A stretch of 64,000 nucleotides of DNA, taken from positions 248,001-312,000 of the forward strand of contig NZ_BBER01000002.1 of the NCBI RefSeq assembly GCF_001312865.1, in the 5' to 3' direction. The number at the start of each line of letters is the position of its first letter. The stretch's first letter is position 1. Both the position numbers and the translations under genes were made by a program. The notes under the pieces were generated by a model that had not been told where the DNA came from, did no database searches, and saw only the letters and a program-made list of their open reading frames with translations. Below are positions 38,149 to 50,330 of this stretch, piece after piece. This DNA is from Lacticaseibacillus thailandensis DSM 22698 = JCM 13996 (GTDB taxonomy: Bacteria > Bacillota > Bacilli > Lactobacillales > Lactobacillaceae).

Positions 38149-38714
38149 TTTTGGTTGTCCTTTCGTAATAGCAGGCGGTCCGGCAACAGCCAATTGGTTA
38201 GAATCAGTACGTCGATAATCAAGGTGAGTGGTGGCCAAATCCATCCGACGCCGATAGCGACCACGTTGCCGGTGATGGACCATTCACTTTTGCGTAGGGT
38301 CGTGGTTAGGATCGGGTTAGCGCCATTACGGAGTATGCTGGCCACCATGAGGGTGAAGACCACGTCGGCGATGAGGAGCACTACGCCGTAGAGCTGTTCG
38401 GGTACCAGCGCGATCAGGTTGGTGTCACCAACCCAGGCCGTGGCAAACGGAAAGAACGATAGCGCTAATAAGAACATGGTGTTGAGCCACAGCGTTGCGC
38501 GGGAAACCGTTTGTACACGGCTGAAGAGGTAATGGTGACTGTGCCAATAAACGGCGACGGTGACAAAGCTGGCCAAGTACACGACAAACTGGTGCCAGGT
38601 ACCGAGTAACGCGTGCAGGTCATCGCCGTGCGGAACGTGGAGTTCCAAGACCATGACGGTAATAATGATGGCAATGACGCCATCCGTGAAGGCTTCCAAA
38701 CGTGATTTGTCCAT
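38145..38714 (-). CDS. TMEM175-like (DUF1211) membrane protein
   Basis: Membrane protein of 189 residues with six hydrophobic segments, related to the TMEM175 potassium channel family. The first helix reads RLEAFTDGVIAIIITVMVLEL. Known bacterial channels carry an FSD motif here; this protein has FTD. A second helix has VAVYWHSHHYLF. ATG 38714 follows GTGAGGTG. It overlaps the Nudix gene by four bases. Confidence 0.88.
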   Translation of the reverse strand: MDKSRLEAFTDGVIAIIITVMVLELHVPHGDDLHALLGTWHQFVVYLASFVTVAVYWHSHHYLFSRVQTVSRATLWLNTMFLLALSFFPFATAWVGDTNLIALVPEQLYGVVLLIADVVFTLMVASILRNGANPILTTTLRKSEWSITGNVVAIGVGWIWPPLTLIIDVLILTNWLLPDRLLLRKDNQK

Positions 38715-38739
38715 ACGCACACCTCACTGGTAGCGGTGC

Positions 38740-39698
38740 TTACCGCTCGCTATAGGTAATATCGAACTGATCGAGGACGTCCTTAACGGGCCGCTGGTAG
38801 AGGGCTTGTAACGCCTCACTGGACGCCGCATCTTTGGGTAATGACAATACAAAGGCGGTTTGATGGTCGGTGTTACCCTGAGCGATAAAGCCGGTCAGGT
38901 CGTCGCCGTCGACGCTTAACGAGGTCTCGCTCAGCGTGTAGAGCTGGGTCAGTTCGAGGCGCAACTGGCGCTTGGACAGCACTGGTGGCAAGACCACAAA
39001 GTCGGGCAGCTCAGCTGGGCGTACCCCTGGTCGATCAGGAATTGTTCAAAGCTAGCGAGAAGTTTGACCTCGACCCCCCGTAACCGCCGCGGGGTGTCAG
39101 TTTCATGTTCGCTGATCAAGCCAAAGAGATGCTCCGCTGCAGCCATCGCCGCCGGGTACCGGTTTCGCCAAGCACGCAGTGTGTTGTCTGGTTGCGGCAT
39201 CTGGTGCACGTAAACGAGGCCGTCAAGCAACAACAGGGTACGGAAGGCAATCATGTCGTCAGGGTGTTGCGGATCCTCATCATCGAGTTGTTGTTCAAAG
39301 CCGGCGATGACCGATTGGTCCACGCCGTCGTTGAGCAGGCCATTTTCACGCTGCCAGGCCACGACCATCACGTGTTGTGCGGCCATTTCGAGTAGCTTAG
39401 CGGTGGAGATGCGCATGGCGTCGTATTCCTGGTCGTCGCTGTGGAGGGGCATTTCCATCATTAGGTAGCCCTTCATGTTCATCATGAAGTGAACGAGTTC
39501 GTGGCTCAAGGTGTAGTCCACGTCGGTGGTGTCGGTAATGTGCACGACCACTTGGCCGTCCTTGTTGACGGTCAGGTCACCCTGGTCGTGGTTCAGGACA
39601 CCACTGCTGGGGCCTTCCGCGTTGACCTGGACTTGGTGCCCGAGGACGCGGCTGAGTTCATCTAATAATCCTTGTACTGGTTCTGCGTAATCCGCCAT
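38740..39698 (-). CDS. HExxH putative metallopeptidase (IpaB/EvcA-like annotation in lactobacilli), frameshifted
   Basis: About 319 residues. Near residue 80 is SHELVHFMMNMKGY, a zinc-binding HExxH, preceded by LTVNKDGQVVVHITDTTDVD. Lactobacillar relatives are named IpaB/EvcA family without functional proof. CCCC at 39024-39027 lacks one base. Five restore DQGVRPAELPDFVVLPPVLS and link to the C-terminal part ending FDITYSER. The ATG at 39698 follows GATGAGGG. A peptidase role is inferred from the motif only. Confidence 0.72.
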
Positions 39699-39895
39699 TA
39701 TGTTACCCTCATCTTTGCATTCTTTGTTACGACCATTGTACTGCAACACCCCAGCCACCTCCATCACACCAACCCAGCTACCACCGGTGAGGCCTGCATA
39801 GAACGTGCTGGGTATGCGTGGTATACTGGTCACAATTACGACTGTGCGCATTCGCTTGCGGCACAGAGCGTTACAATTACATCTCTGGAGGCTAG

Positions 39896-41907
<2,012 letters not shown>

Positions 41908-41920
41908 TTGTGTAGGCAAA

Positions 41921-41953
41921 CAAAAATCCTGTGCGTAAGCACGGGATTTTTTT
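41921..41953. terminator. Rho-independent terminator after metG
   Basis: AAAATCC.GTGC pairs with GCAC.GGATTTT, followed by T7. Confidence 0.85.
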
Positions 41954-41985
41954 CGTGGCCGATTGACTATTTATCCGCATCCGGT

Positions 41986-42321
41986 TTACAAAGCAATCTG
42001 GCGGGTGTCGATCAAGTGGCGCAAGTCGTTATCAATATTGGTCAGTGTTTGCCGTGGGTTGGCCTTGAAGGCCTCTGCGTACGAGGCGGCTGGCGTCCTG
42101 ATAGTGGCCACCTGCTTACCGTTCATGTCGTCAATGGTAATCTGGTTACCGCTGAGGTGTGCGCTAAAGTAGCTGCCTTCAGTGGCTTCGTCCATGTAGT
42201 CCTGGGCGGATTGCTGTAAACCCTTGTTGATGACGTCGGTTGCCGTAGTCGGGTGGCCCGCTGCAGCTGCGGCCTGCACCATGCTGGCGACTTGATCCAT
42301 ATCTGTCGGAATATTATTCAC
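41986..42321 (-). CDS. Hypothetical protein
   Basis: A 111-residue protein not recognised by family. It reads VNNIPTDMDQVASMVQAAA, with an alanine-rich first helix, then DEATEGSYFSAHLSGNQIT and a helical C-terminus LTNIDNDLRHLID. There is no signal or membrane segment. GTG 42321 is favoured, since GAAAGGATG lies eight bases before it; an ATG at 42330 overlaps that SD. It is set against the direction of the core operon, between metG and tatD. Confidence 0.6.
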   Translation of the reverse strand: MNNIPTDMDQVASMVQAAAAAGHPTTATDVINKGLQQSAQDYMDEATEGSYFSAHLSGNQITIDDMNGKQVATIRTPAASYAEAFKANPRQTLTNIDNDLRHLIDTRQIAL

Positions 42322-42488
42322 AGTGATCATCCTTTCACTCGTTCGAACCCAACGTTTAACACGCTTAGTTTACCACGCAGAACGACGAGTTTTTCACCAA
42401 GTTGCTGTCACCGTAGTTGGTAGGTTTCGGGGAATGCTGTACAATGGGTCAAGATGAACGGAGCGGGGTACAAAGAAGCGGAGTAACT

Positions 42489-43262
42489 ATGCAAATTTTT
42501 GATTCCCATACACATTTAAATGATCCGGCTTACGCCAGGAAGGAGGACGCCTGCGTAGCGGCAGCCCACGCACTGGGGGTCGACGAAATGGCCATTGTGG
42601 GGTCGGACACGACGCTTAACGCTGGGGCAGTGCAGTTAGCGGCCCGTTACCCGGGGTTAGTCGCCATCGTGGGCTGGCACCCTGAATCGGCGAAGGACTA
42701 TACGCCGGCTGCTGCAGCGGAGTTGCGAACCCAGCTGGCGCTACCCCAAACGGTAGCGATTGGCGAAATTGGCCTCGACTACCACTGGGATACATCGCCC
42801 CGGGCGGTGCAACGCCGCGTCTTTGTCCAGCAGTTGGCGCTGGCGGACGAACTCGACATGCCAGTATCAATTCATAGTCGTGACGCCTTTATGGATACGT
42901 ACACGCTACTGAATAACAGCCAGATTCGCCGCTTTGGCGGGGTGATGCATAGTTTTACCGGTGACGCGGTGTGGGCCCGGCGGTTTTTGGCGCTGGGGAT
43001 GTACGTCTCGTTTTCCGGCATTGTCAGCTTCAAAAATGCGGCGCCAGAGCATGACGCGGTACGGGTAGTGCCCGATGACCGGCTGCTGGTCGAAACCGAC
43101 GCGCCGTACCTGACACCGGAGCCATACCGCGGCCAGACCAACCAGCCCGGGTTTACCCGTTACGTCGTGGAGGCGGTGGCCCGGTTGCGGGGCACGACAC
43201 CAGAACACATTGCCGCGGTCACGCAGGCCAACGCCCACCGGTTGTTTGGTTTAGGTAATTAG
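42489..43262 (+). CDS. TatD-family metal-dependent hydrolase
   Basis: TIM-barrel DNase/hydrolase of 257 residues. The metal ligands are visible: HTH in FDSHTHLN, Glu in IGEIGLDY, His in SIHSRD, His in VMHSFTG and Asp in ETDAPYLTPEP. The family has 3'-5' exonuclease activity and roles in DNA repair and turnover. It is intact. The rnmV start follows 8 bases later, as in the conserved Firmicutes order. Confidence 0.95.
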   Translation: MQIFDSHTHLNDPAYARKEDACVAAAHALGVDEMAIVGSDTTLNAGAVQLAARYPGLVAIVGWHPESAKDYTPAAAAELRTQLALPQTVAIGEIGLDYHWDTSPRAVQRRVFVQQLALADELDMPVSIHSRDAFMDTYTLLNNSQIRRFGGVMHSFTGDAVWARRFLALGMYVSFSGIVSFKNAAPEHDAVRVVPDDRLLVETDAPYLTPEPYRGQTNQPGFTRYVVEAVARLRGTTPEHIAAVTQANAHRLFGLGN

Positions 43263-43270
43263 GAGATTGA

Positions 43271-43841
43271 ATGAAACGTATACAACAAATCATCGTCGTT
43301 GAGGGTCGGGACGACACCAAGCGGTTGCGCGAGGCATTCGGCGACGTTGATACGATTGAAACGCACGGTAGTGCCATTGACGACGCTACGTTGCGGCGGA
43401 TTCAGCACGCCCAGGCTACCCGTGGCGTGATCGTGCTGACGGACCCCGACTTTCAGGGGCAGCGGATCCGCAAGAAGATCATGGCCGCCGTGCCGGATGC
43501 CCAGCACGCTTTTTTTACCGCGTGAGCAGGCCGTACCGGCACGCAGCGGTGGGTCACTAGGCGTGGAACACGCGCGGGTAGCTGACCTGCAGGCGGTGTT
43601 GGGGCACCTATTTACCCTGAGCACCGCGGCCCCCGAGGTCATTACGCGTGAGGATCTATGGACGGCCGGATTGTTGGGCGGCCGGGATGCGCAGCGGCGG
43701 CGTGAGCTGTTGGGTGACGAACTCAACATTGGTTATGCCAACGGTAAACAGCTGTTGCGGCGACTGCGGGCCTTTGGCATTACCACCAACGAGTTTGCGG
43801 CGGCCCTCCGTCGCGTTAATGAAAGGATCAAGCATGACTGA
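43271..43841 (+). CDS. rnmV: Ribonuclease M5, frameshifted
   Basis: Matures the 5S rRNA precursor. It has a Toprim domain with [12 protein letters not shown] and [15 protein letters not shown]. After DAQHAF the T7 run at 43510-43516 breaks the frame; six T give [21 protein letters not shown] and a normal C-terminal region to 43841, about 189 residues. The stop overlaps the rsmA start. In Firmicutes this gene is always close to rsmA, as here. Confidence 0.95.
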
Positions 43842-44722
43842 TATTCCCCGTATTGCTACTCCGGCACGCACCCATGCCATCATGGAGCGTTTCGGCTTCC
43901 ACACTAAAAAAACACCTGGGGCAAAACTTTTTAACGAACCTGGACGTGTTGAGTGGCATCGTGCGCGCGGCGGCCATCGATGACCATAGCGACGTGATTG
44001 AAATTGGCCCCGGCATCGGCTCGCTCACTCAGTACTTGGCCGAAGCGGCTCACCAAGTGTTAGCGTTGGAGATTGACGCAGCGTTGTTGCCGGTACTGGC
44101 TGACACAATGGCACCGTACCCCAACGTGACGGTGGTGAATCAGGACGTGTTGGCGGCGAACCTGCAGGAGTTGATCAACACCCACTTTGATGGTCAGCAC
44201 GACGTCAAAGTGGTGGCTAACCTGCCGTACTACATCACTACACCCATTTTGATGCACCTGATGCGCACGACGGTGGACTTTAGTTCGATTACCGTGATGA
44301 TGCAGGGGGAGGTTGCCGACCGCTTGACCGCCCAACCCGGAAGTAAGGATTATAGTAGCCTGTCCATCGCGATTCAGAATCAGATGACGGTGCGTGTGGC
44401 CATGACGGTCAATCGACATTCCTTTGTGCCGGCGCCCAACGTGGATTCGGCCATCATTGTGCTCCAACGGCGGCCGCAACCCCTCGCGATGGTTAATGAT
44501 CCGGCCGGTTTTGACCGGCTGGTCCGGGGCAGCTTTGCTTCACGGCGCAAGACGCTGTGGAACAACCTCCAGCAGCTGTACGGCAAGGCGCCAGACGTAA
44601 AGGCAGCCATGACCGCGGCCCTGGCGGATAGTGGTATTGAACCGGGGGTGCGAGCGGAGCGGCTGACCATCACCGACTTTGCGCTACTCTTCAATAATTT
44701 ACAGAAACACCATGTTGCGTGA
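43834..44722 (+). CDS. rsmA: 16S rRNA dimethyladenosine transferase, frameshifted
   Basis: Dimethylates two adenosines in the 3' hairpin of 16S rRNA late in 30S assembly. ATG 43834 (SD AAAGGA) overlaps the rnmV stop and reads [20 protein letters not shown]. The A7 run at 43906-43912 breaks the frame; six A give FHTKKHLGQNFLTNLDVL, the family N-terminus. Then GPGIGSLT binds SAM, and ANLPYYITTP is the catalytic motif IV (NLPY). About 296 residues. Loss of this gene also gives kasugamycin resistance in other bacteria. Confidence 0.95.
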
Positions 44723-44801
44723 GCAGAAAAAAAATCAGACCAATTTTGTAATCTTTCAGTGAAACCCACTCATACCGGGATGCACCGGGCCCTTGCCACA
44801 C

Positions 44802-44829
44802 TTGCAATTAGGCCTTTTTGTGCTATCAT
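44802..44829 (+). promoter_or_regulatory. Candidate promoter for veg
   Basis: TTGCAA, a 16-base spacer, TATCAT, ending 22 bases before the veg start codon. Veg is known in Bacillus for a very strong promoter. Confidence 0.55.
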
Positions 44830-44851
44830 AACTAACCGAAGGGGTGAGCAC

Positions 44852-45100
44852 ATGCCAATAACACTTGCTAGTATCAAGAACAAACTTGACTCTAAAATCG
44901 GTGAGCCAATCACCGTGGTTGCCCAGGCAGGGCGGAAGAAAGTCACCCGGCGCAACGGTATTTTGCGCGAAACTTTCCCAGCCATTTTCGTGGTGGAACT
45001 GAATCAAGAAGAAAACGACTTTGAGCGGGTTTCGTACAGTTATGCAGATCTGTTGACTAAGTCAATTGAAATTTCGTTTGATGAGGCTGCTTCGGCTTAG
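44852..45100 (+). CDS. veg: Veg family protein
   Basis: Small conserved Firmicutes protein of 82 residues: MPITLASIKNKLDSKIGEPI, then GRKKVTRRNGILRETFPAIF and the FERVSYSYADLLTKSIEI end. In B. subtilis Veg stimulates biofilm matrix expression by an unclear route. The SD GAAGGGG precedes the ATG. It is intact, monocistronic and followed by a strong terminator. Its position between rsmA and ispE is the conserved one. Confidence 0.95.
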   Translation: MPITLASIKNKLDSKIGEPITVVAQAGRKKVTRRNGILRETFPAIFVVELNQEENDFERVSYSYADLLTKSIEISFDEAASA

Positions 45101-45152
45101 GTAGGATGACTACCTGGCGTGGTGAAGCCAGCAACAACATGCATTACGGCTG

Positions 45153-45191
45153 AGGGCCGACACCAACATTCTCGTTGGTGTCGGCCCTTTG
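45153..45191 (+). terminator. Rho-independent terminator after veg
   Basis: A perfect 15-bp stem (AGGGCCGACACCAAC with GTTGGTGTCGGCCCT) around a 6-base loop, then TTTGTG. Confidence 0.9.
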
Positions 45192-45251
45192 TGTTAACCG
45201 AATGTGTGCAACGGTGCGCCCACATGGTGGCGCGAAAGGAGCGAATACAAC

Positions 45252-45964
45252 ATGGTAACGGTAACGGGACAGCGGGTGCTGGTGATTGGTGGCACGTCGG
45301 GTTTTGGCCAGGCGGTTGCCCAACTTGCCCTCAATGAGGGTGCCCAGGTGACAATCATTGGCCGTACGCAGCAACACCTAACGGCCGCACTGGGCAAACT
45401 CACGGGAGCGCAAGGTGTCTGTCTGGATGTAGCTGATGGGAACCAGTTACAAAGTTGGCTGGCTGATCAGGCCAACTTTGACCACGTGGTGTCGACTCTC
45501 GGTGGCGCCATGGGTGGCGGCTTTTTGGATCACACCGACGACGAAGAGGTTGCGGCAGTGGCGGGTAAGTTTACGACGGGGATGCGGGTCGCGCGGCGCG
45601 TGTTGCCCCACCTGAACGAGCAGGGCAGTTTAACGCTGACCGCCGGCGCTGGTGGTCGCCCGTATAATGCCTCGGGCGCCGTGGTGGGCAACCAGGCGCT
45701 GATGACTTTGGTGCAAGGACTGGCCGTGGAGGTTGCGCCGCACCAACGCGTTAACGCCGTGGCGCCGTACTGGACGCCAACGGGTTTGTGGCGGAACCTG
45801 AGCGACGCCGAGGTCGCCGCGCAGGTAGAGGCCCAAGCGCAGCAAATTCCGCTGGGGCGCGTGGGCACACCGACCGAGGTGGCAACGGCCTACCTATCTT
45901 GATGCACAATCACTTCATCACCGGCCAGACCATCTTTGTGGATGGTGGGGTGTCCGCACTGTAA
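45252..45964 (+). CDS. Short-chain dehydrogenase/reductase, C-terminal frameshift
   Basis: NAD(P)-dependent oxidoreductase of about 237 residues. The nucleotide-binding motif is GGTSGFGQA at residues 13-21. The catalytic tyrosine area reads GGRPYNASGAVVGNQ, which gives Tyr-x-x-x-Gly rather than the usual YxxxK, so activity is uncertain. The frame ends after TAYLS at about 45896. One added base restores LILMHNHFITGQTIFVDGG, the standard SDR end, to 45964. The SD AAAGGAG precedes ATG 45252. It is an insertion in the otherwise conserved veg-ispE order. Confidence 0.82.
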
Positions 45965-46067
45965 ACCCCGTCAGTGGGCCAGCACTTGGTTCGTGCAAAG
46001 TTGTGCATAATTGCGTATACTAATGCTAACAAGCACGACAATGAACAGGTAAAGACTGGTGAGGGTT

Positions 46068-46925
46068 ATGGAAATTACCCAGAAAGCTCCGGCCAAAATC
46101 AATCTTAGTCTCGACGCGCTGTACCGCCATGGCGATGGTGAGCACGAGTGGCGCATGGTCATGACGAGCATCGACCTGGCGGATTACGTGTCCATACGCC
46201 CGGGTGCCCGTAAAATCAGGGTCAGCACGGACAGCGGCTTTGTCCCTGAGGATGCGCGCAACCTCGCGTTCCAGGCGGCCCGTATTTTGCGTCAAGAGGC
46301 TGGTATTAATGCCGGTGCATCAATCTACATTGAAAAACACATTCCCGTAGCGGCGGGCCTGGGCGGTGGCTCCGCGGACGCCGCGGCGGTTTTGCGCGGC
46401 CTGAACGAACTGTGGGGGCTGCACTACAGCCAGGAACAACTTGCACGGATCGGTCTCAAAGTGGACTCGGACGTGCCCTTTTGTGTGTATTCGCAACCGG
46501 CACTGGTTACGGGTCGTGGCGAGCAGGTGACGCCGCTAGGCACCCTGCCCAGCTTTTGGGTGGTTCTGGTAAAGCCGGCTATTTCGGTCACTACGGCCCG
46601 TATTTTAAGCATGGTGGACTACGACCAGGTTCTGCACCGGCCGCAAACTGACCGCGTGCTTAAGGGTATCACCCAGCGCAACTTTGACCTGATGGTGTCC
46701 GGGATGGGCAACGCACTCGAAGACGTGACTGCCACCCGGTTCCCGGTGATCAAAGAACTTGAACAGCGTCTGGTTAAGTATGGGGCCAGTGTGGCACAGA
46801 TGAGCGGCACCGGGCCGACCGTCTTTGGCTTGTGCCCCACCCGTTCGCGGGCGGAGCGCGTCTACAACAGTATGCGTGGTTTCTGCAAGGAGGTGTATTT
46901 AGTGCGGCCATTGAGACTGGGTTAG
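46068..46925 (+). CDS. ispE: 4-diphosphocytidyl-2-C-methyl-D-erythritol kinase
   Basis: GHMP-family kinase of 285 residues; in the MEP isoprenoid pathway it phosphorylates CDP-methylerythritol. It begins EITQKAPAKINLSLDAL, with the ATP-binding PVAAGLGGGSADAAAVL at residues 93-109 and late MSGTGPTVFG. The SD GTGAGGG precedes ATG 46068. It is intact. Many lactobacilli keep ispE at this core position while relying on the mevalonate pathway, so its role there may differ. No other MEP gene is in the window. Confidence 0.95.
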   Translation: MEITQKAPAKINLSLDALYRHGDGEHEWRMVMTSIDLADYVSIRPGARKIRVSTDSGFVPEDARNLAFQAARILRQEAGINAGASIYIEKHIPVAAGLGGGSADAAAVLRGLNELWGLHYSQEQLARIGLKVDSDVPFCVYSQPALVTGRGEQVTPLGTLPSFWVVLVKPAISVTTARILSMVDYDQVLHRPQTDRVLKGITQRNFDLMVSGMGNALEDVTATRFPVIKELEQRLVKYGASVAQMSGTGPTVFGLCPTRSRAERVYNSMRGFCKEVYLVRPLRLG

Positions 46926-47063
46926 CACGCCCAGCGCTGATGGACCAGTAATGCGGCCACGACGGCGCGTTCGTTTGAATGATGCAGGTGGTGGGGGACT
47001 ACCAACGTATCATTGAGATTAACGCCCGACCGGCGCGGTCGTGCCGAAGAAGTGGAGGAGAAG

Positions 47064-47942
47064 ATGAATAAAGAATCTTCAGGGCGGCACGCGACCGCTG
47101 ACCATTTTGCCTGGGGCACCTTTTTGAACACGGGTTACACCATCGTGGAGTTGGTATTGGGAGCCATGGTGGGCTCCGTGGCGTTGATTGCGGACGCGTT
47201 GCACAATTTGAGTGACGTGCTGGGCCTCGTGTTGGCGTGGGGCGCGGAGCTGTTGACGCGGCGGCACCCCACGTTACGACGGACATACGGCTTGAAGGGT
47301 ACCACCATCCTGGCGGCGTTGGTCAACGCACTCATGTTGGTGATTGCCATGGTGTTGATCGTGGCGGAAGCTGTCAATAAACTGCATCATCCAGCCCCGG
47401 TCGCGGGGTGGTCCGTGGTGCTGATCGCGGGCGCGGGGGTCCTCGTCAACGGGGCCACGGCGCTGCTGTTTGGTCGGGGCAACAAGGACCTCAACGTGCG
47501 GGGGGCCTTTTTGCACATGGCTGCAGATGCCGGCGTGTCGCTAGCCGTGGTCGTCGCCGGTATCATCATGATCGTCACCGGGTGGCGCTGGGTGGACCCG
47601 GTAGCCTCGTTAGTAGTGGCGGGCGCAGTGCTCGGATTAACGTGGGGATTGTTACGTGATGCCCTCAACATGGCGTTGGCGGCGGTTCCCCGTAGTATCG
47701 ACACCCGGCAGGTGGAGGCAGTCATTGCGCATTGCCCGAGCGTGGTGAGCTACCACGACCTGCACATCTGGGCCATTAGCACGGCCGACACGGCACTGAC
47801 GGTACACGTGCGGCGGAACACCCACGAACATAACGACGCGTTCTTGGACGAACTCGCTGCACGAATCCGGGAACAGTGCGGCATCACCCACATCACCATC
47901 CAGGTCGAGTACGGCAATAATGACGGTGATAACGACTACTAG
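47064..47942 (+). CDS. Cation diffusion facilitator (CzcD-type) transporter
   Basis: Divalent-metal/proton antiporter of 292 residues, most likely exporting zinc. Six membrane segments. The two HxxxD metal sites are present in TM2 (IADALHNLSDV) and TM5 (LHMAADAGVSLAV). The cytoplasmic C-terminal domain reads YHDLHIWAISTADTALTVHV. The SD GTGGAGGAG precedes the ATG. It is intact. An inserted gene between ispE and purR. Confidence 0.92.
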   Translation: MNKESSGRHATADHFAWGTFLNTGYTIVELVLGAMVGSVALIADALHNLSDVLGLVLAWGAELLTRRHPTLRRTYGLKGTTILAALVNALMLVIAMVLIVAEAVNKLHHPAPVAGWSVVLIAGAGVLVNGATALLFGRGNKDLNVRGAFLHMAADAGVSLAVVVAGIIMIVTGWRWVDPVASLVVAGAVLGLTWGLLRDALNMALAAVPRSIDTRQVEAVIAHCPSVVSYHDLHIWAISTADTALTVHVRRNTHEHNDAFLDELAARIREQCGITHITIQVEYGNNDGDNDY

Positions 47943-47989
47943 TCTACTAGTCACTACACCGGGTGCCAGTGGGAAAAAAACCGTCGACG

Positions 47990-48054
47990 ATAGGCGAACA
48001 TTGTTGAATAATGGGTGGAAATGGCTAGCGTAAAGACGGATATTCGGTTATAAT
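47990..48054 (+). promoter_or_regulatory. purR promoter with two candidate PurBoxes
   Basis: TATAAT at 48049-48054 is the -10. Two sequences match the lactic acid bacterial PurBox (AWWWCCGAACWWT) at 11 of 13 positions in opposed orientation: ATAGGCGAACATT (47990-48002) and, on the minus strand, ATAACCGAATATC around 48041-48052, which overlaps the -10 region. This would allow PurR to control its own gene. Confidence 0.5.
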
Positions 48055-48101
48055 CGATTGATAAAATACGTAAAACATTGAAACTCAGAGGAGATAACAA
48101 C

Positions 48102-48951
48102 ATGAAAACCCGTCGTAGTGATCGACTGATTGATATGACCCGCTACTTGTTAGAGCGGCCCCACACGCTGGTGCCCCTAACCTTTTTTTTCGCAGCGCTA
48201 TGAATCAGCTAAATCGTCCATCAGTGAAGACCTGGCCATCATTCGCCGTACTTTTAAGCAGCGGCAAACTGGCATTTTGGAGACCGTCCCTGGGGCCGCT
48301 GGTGGCGTGCGCTACATTCCCATGATTGGCATCGACGAAGCTAACGAGTTTATCAGCGAGATGGCTGGTCGCTTGGCGGACACTGACCGGTTACTACCTG
48401 GTGGGTACGTGTACCTCAGTGACCTTCTCGGCACGCCGGAAGTTTTGCGCCAAATCGGTCGCCTAATTGCGACCCAGTACCTGGATTCCCGCGTGGATGC
48501 CGTCATGACGGTGGCCACTAAGGGAATTCCGATTGCCCAAAGTGTCAGTCAGTACTTGAACGTACCGTTTGTGATCGTGCGGCGTGATTCTAAGGTGACG
48601 GAAGGCTCCACCGTATCCGTCAACTACGTCTCGGGTTCGTCGGACCGTGTCCAGAAGATGGAACTCAGCAAGCGTTCCTTGCGTGCCGGCGAAGGCGTCC
48701 TGATCGTGGACGACTTCATGAAGGGCGGCGGCACCGTTAACGGGATGAAGAGTCTGATTGAAGAATTTGATGCTGAAACGGTCGGCGTTTCCGTCTTTGC
48801 CGAAGGGACGTTCAACGGTGACCACATGGTCGATGATTACACCTCGCTATTGAAAGTTGACACGGTCGACGGTAAGGAAAAGAGCATCCACGCGGCGGCC
48901 GGGAACTACCTGCAGCGCAACGAGGATCTGCTCAAGGAGTTGGGTAATTAA
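48102..48951 (+). CDS. purR: Purine operon regulator PurR, frameshifted
   Basis: PRPP-responsive regulator of purine genes (repressor in Bacillus, activator in Lactococcus). The N-terminal winged helix reads MKTRRSDRLIDMTRYLLERP. The T8 run at 48183-48190 breaks the frame; seven T give LTFFSQRYESAKSSISEDL. The second domain is a phosphoribosyltransferase-like fold with the PRPP loop VLIVDDFMKGGGTVNGM. About 282 residues. The SD AGAGGAG precedes ATG 48102. Its stop overlaps the start of the VanZ-like gene. Confidence 0.94.
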
Positions 48952-50149
48952 TGTCATCCTACTTGGAACCCATCAAGACGGCCATCTTCGTCTTTCCGTT
49001 CCTGGCTGCTTTGCTGAGTTTACCGTTCGTCATTTTGCAGTACCGACGCTACGGCAGCTTTTTGTGGAGCCGTACTATCGTCCTGTTTTTCTTCGTGTTT
49101 TACATGCTGTGTGCATACTTCCTGATTATTTTGCCGTTGCCACCCATCCACGTGGTGGCGGCATTGCAAACGCCGCGGTACAACCTCGTACCGTTGATGT
49201 TTGTGCGGGAATTCATGAAGTATTCTGGGTTTGAGCTCACTAATTGGCACACCTGGTTGGCGACGCTTAAGCAGCGTCGTTCCTGCAACCTGCGTTTAAC
49301 CTAATGCTGACCGTGCCGTTTGGCTTCTACATGCGCTACTACTTTAGGCGCTCGTGGTGGCAGGCAGTGTTATTGACGTTTGGCCTGAGCCTCTTCTTTG
49401 AACTGACCCAGTTGTCGGGGTTGTACCTGATCTACCCCCGGCCTTACCGCTTGTTCGATGTGGACGACTTGTTGATCAACACCACCGGCGGGGTCCTCGG
49501 TTTTGGGTTGACGCCCCTGATTGCGGTGGCCTTTCCCAACCGGGCCCGGATGGATGCTCAAAGTTTTGCCCAGGCTGACCGGGTCGGGCCACTGCGGCGT
49601 TTTGCGGCGTGGCTGGTCGACTTTGTGATTATTCGGGGTCTGGTGGCGTTCTTGTTGAGTGCCGTACTCCGGTGGTTGGGTCACGCCGGGCTGGCGGCAA
49701 GCTGGCTGGTGACGTACCTGGTGCCAGTCCTGTGCTTAATGTACCTGACTCCGCTGTGGTTGCACGGCCAGACGCTGGGCAAAAAGTTGTTACGGATACG
49801 CATCGTGGGCGTGAATGGGACGTCACTGTCGTGGTGGCGGCTGGGGTTACGTCAGGGTGTACTGTACCTGATTACGCTGCCGCTGTTGCGGGTCTGGACG
49901 CACGAACTAACTGGTGTATTGGCTAATGTGGGTGCCCGGACGCAGCTCAACTTGCTAGCGTTGGGCCTACTCAGCGTGGGCGTGCTGTTCGTGGTCTGGA
50001 ACCTTTGCTGGCAGTTGTTGCGGCGTCGGGAGCGGTTGTTCTACGAAGCGTGGGCGGGTACCGAACAAGTGGCGCTCAAACCACGCACCGCGGTACCAAC
50101 ACCAGTTGCGCTAACGCCAGACGCGCGGCAAAGTGATGGTAGTAAATGA
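48951..50149 (+). CDS. VanZ-RDD fusion membrane protein, frameshifted
   Basis: Membrane protein of about 399 residues with two domains: VanZ-like (YNLVPLMFVREFMKY through LFFELTQLSGLYLIYPRPY and DVDDLLINTTGGVLGF) and RDD (RRFAAWLVDFVIIRGLVA, WLHGQTLGKKLLRIRIVG). VanZ gives low teicoplanin resistance in enterococci, but most VanZ-domain proteins are uncharacterised. Near 49274-49277 one base is missing; adding it joins TLKQ to SFLQPAFNLMLTVPFGFYM. ATG 48951 overlaps the purR stop (TAATG), so the two are coupled. Confidence 0.83.
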
Positions 50150-50180
50150 TACTCAGCAACGATAATTGAAATGTACTGTG

Positions 50181-50209
50181 AGGGACCACCTGGGCGGGGT
50201 CCCTTTTGT
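50181..50209 (+). terminator. Rho-independent terminator
   Basis: GGGACC/GGTCCC stem followed by TTTTGTT. Confidence 0.7.
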
Positions 50210-50330
50210 TGTGTGGTTGGGACGTTAGAACGGAGATGGCAGGGCCTATACCAATTACGGCAAGTGCGCGGTGACTATGCTATCATTACAGGTGACACCA
50301 AAACCAAAACTTACAGGAGCGAGAGTATAC

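Noticed and set aside
47994-48006. LexA (SOS) box CGAACATTGTTGA before purR
   Set aside because: The spacing between half-sites is one base short of the consensus, and a PurBox reading fits the gene better.
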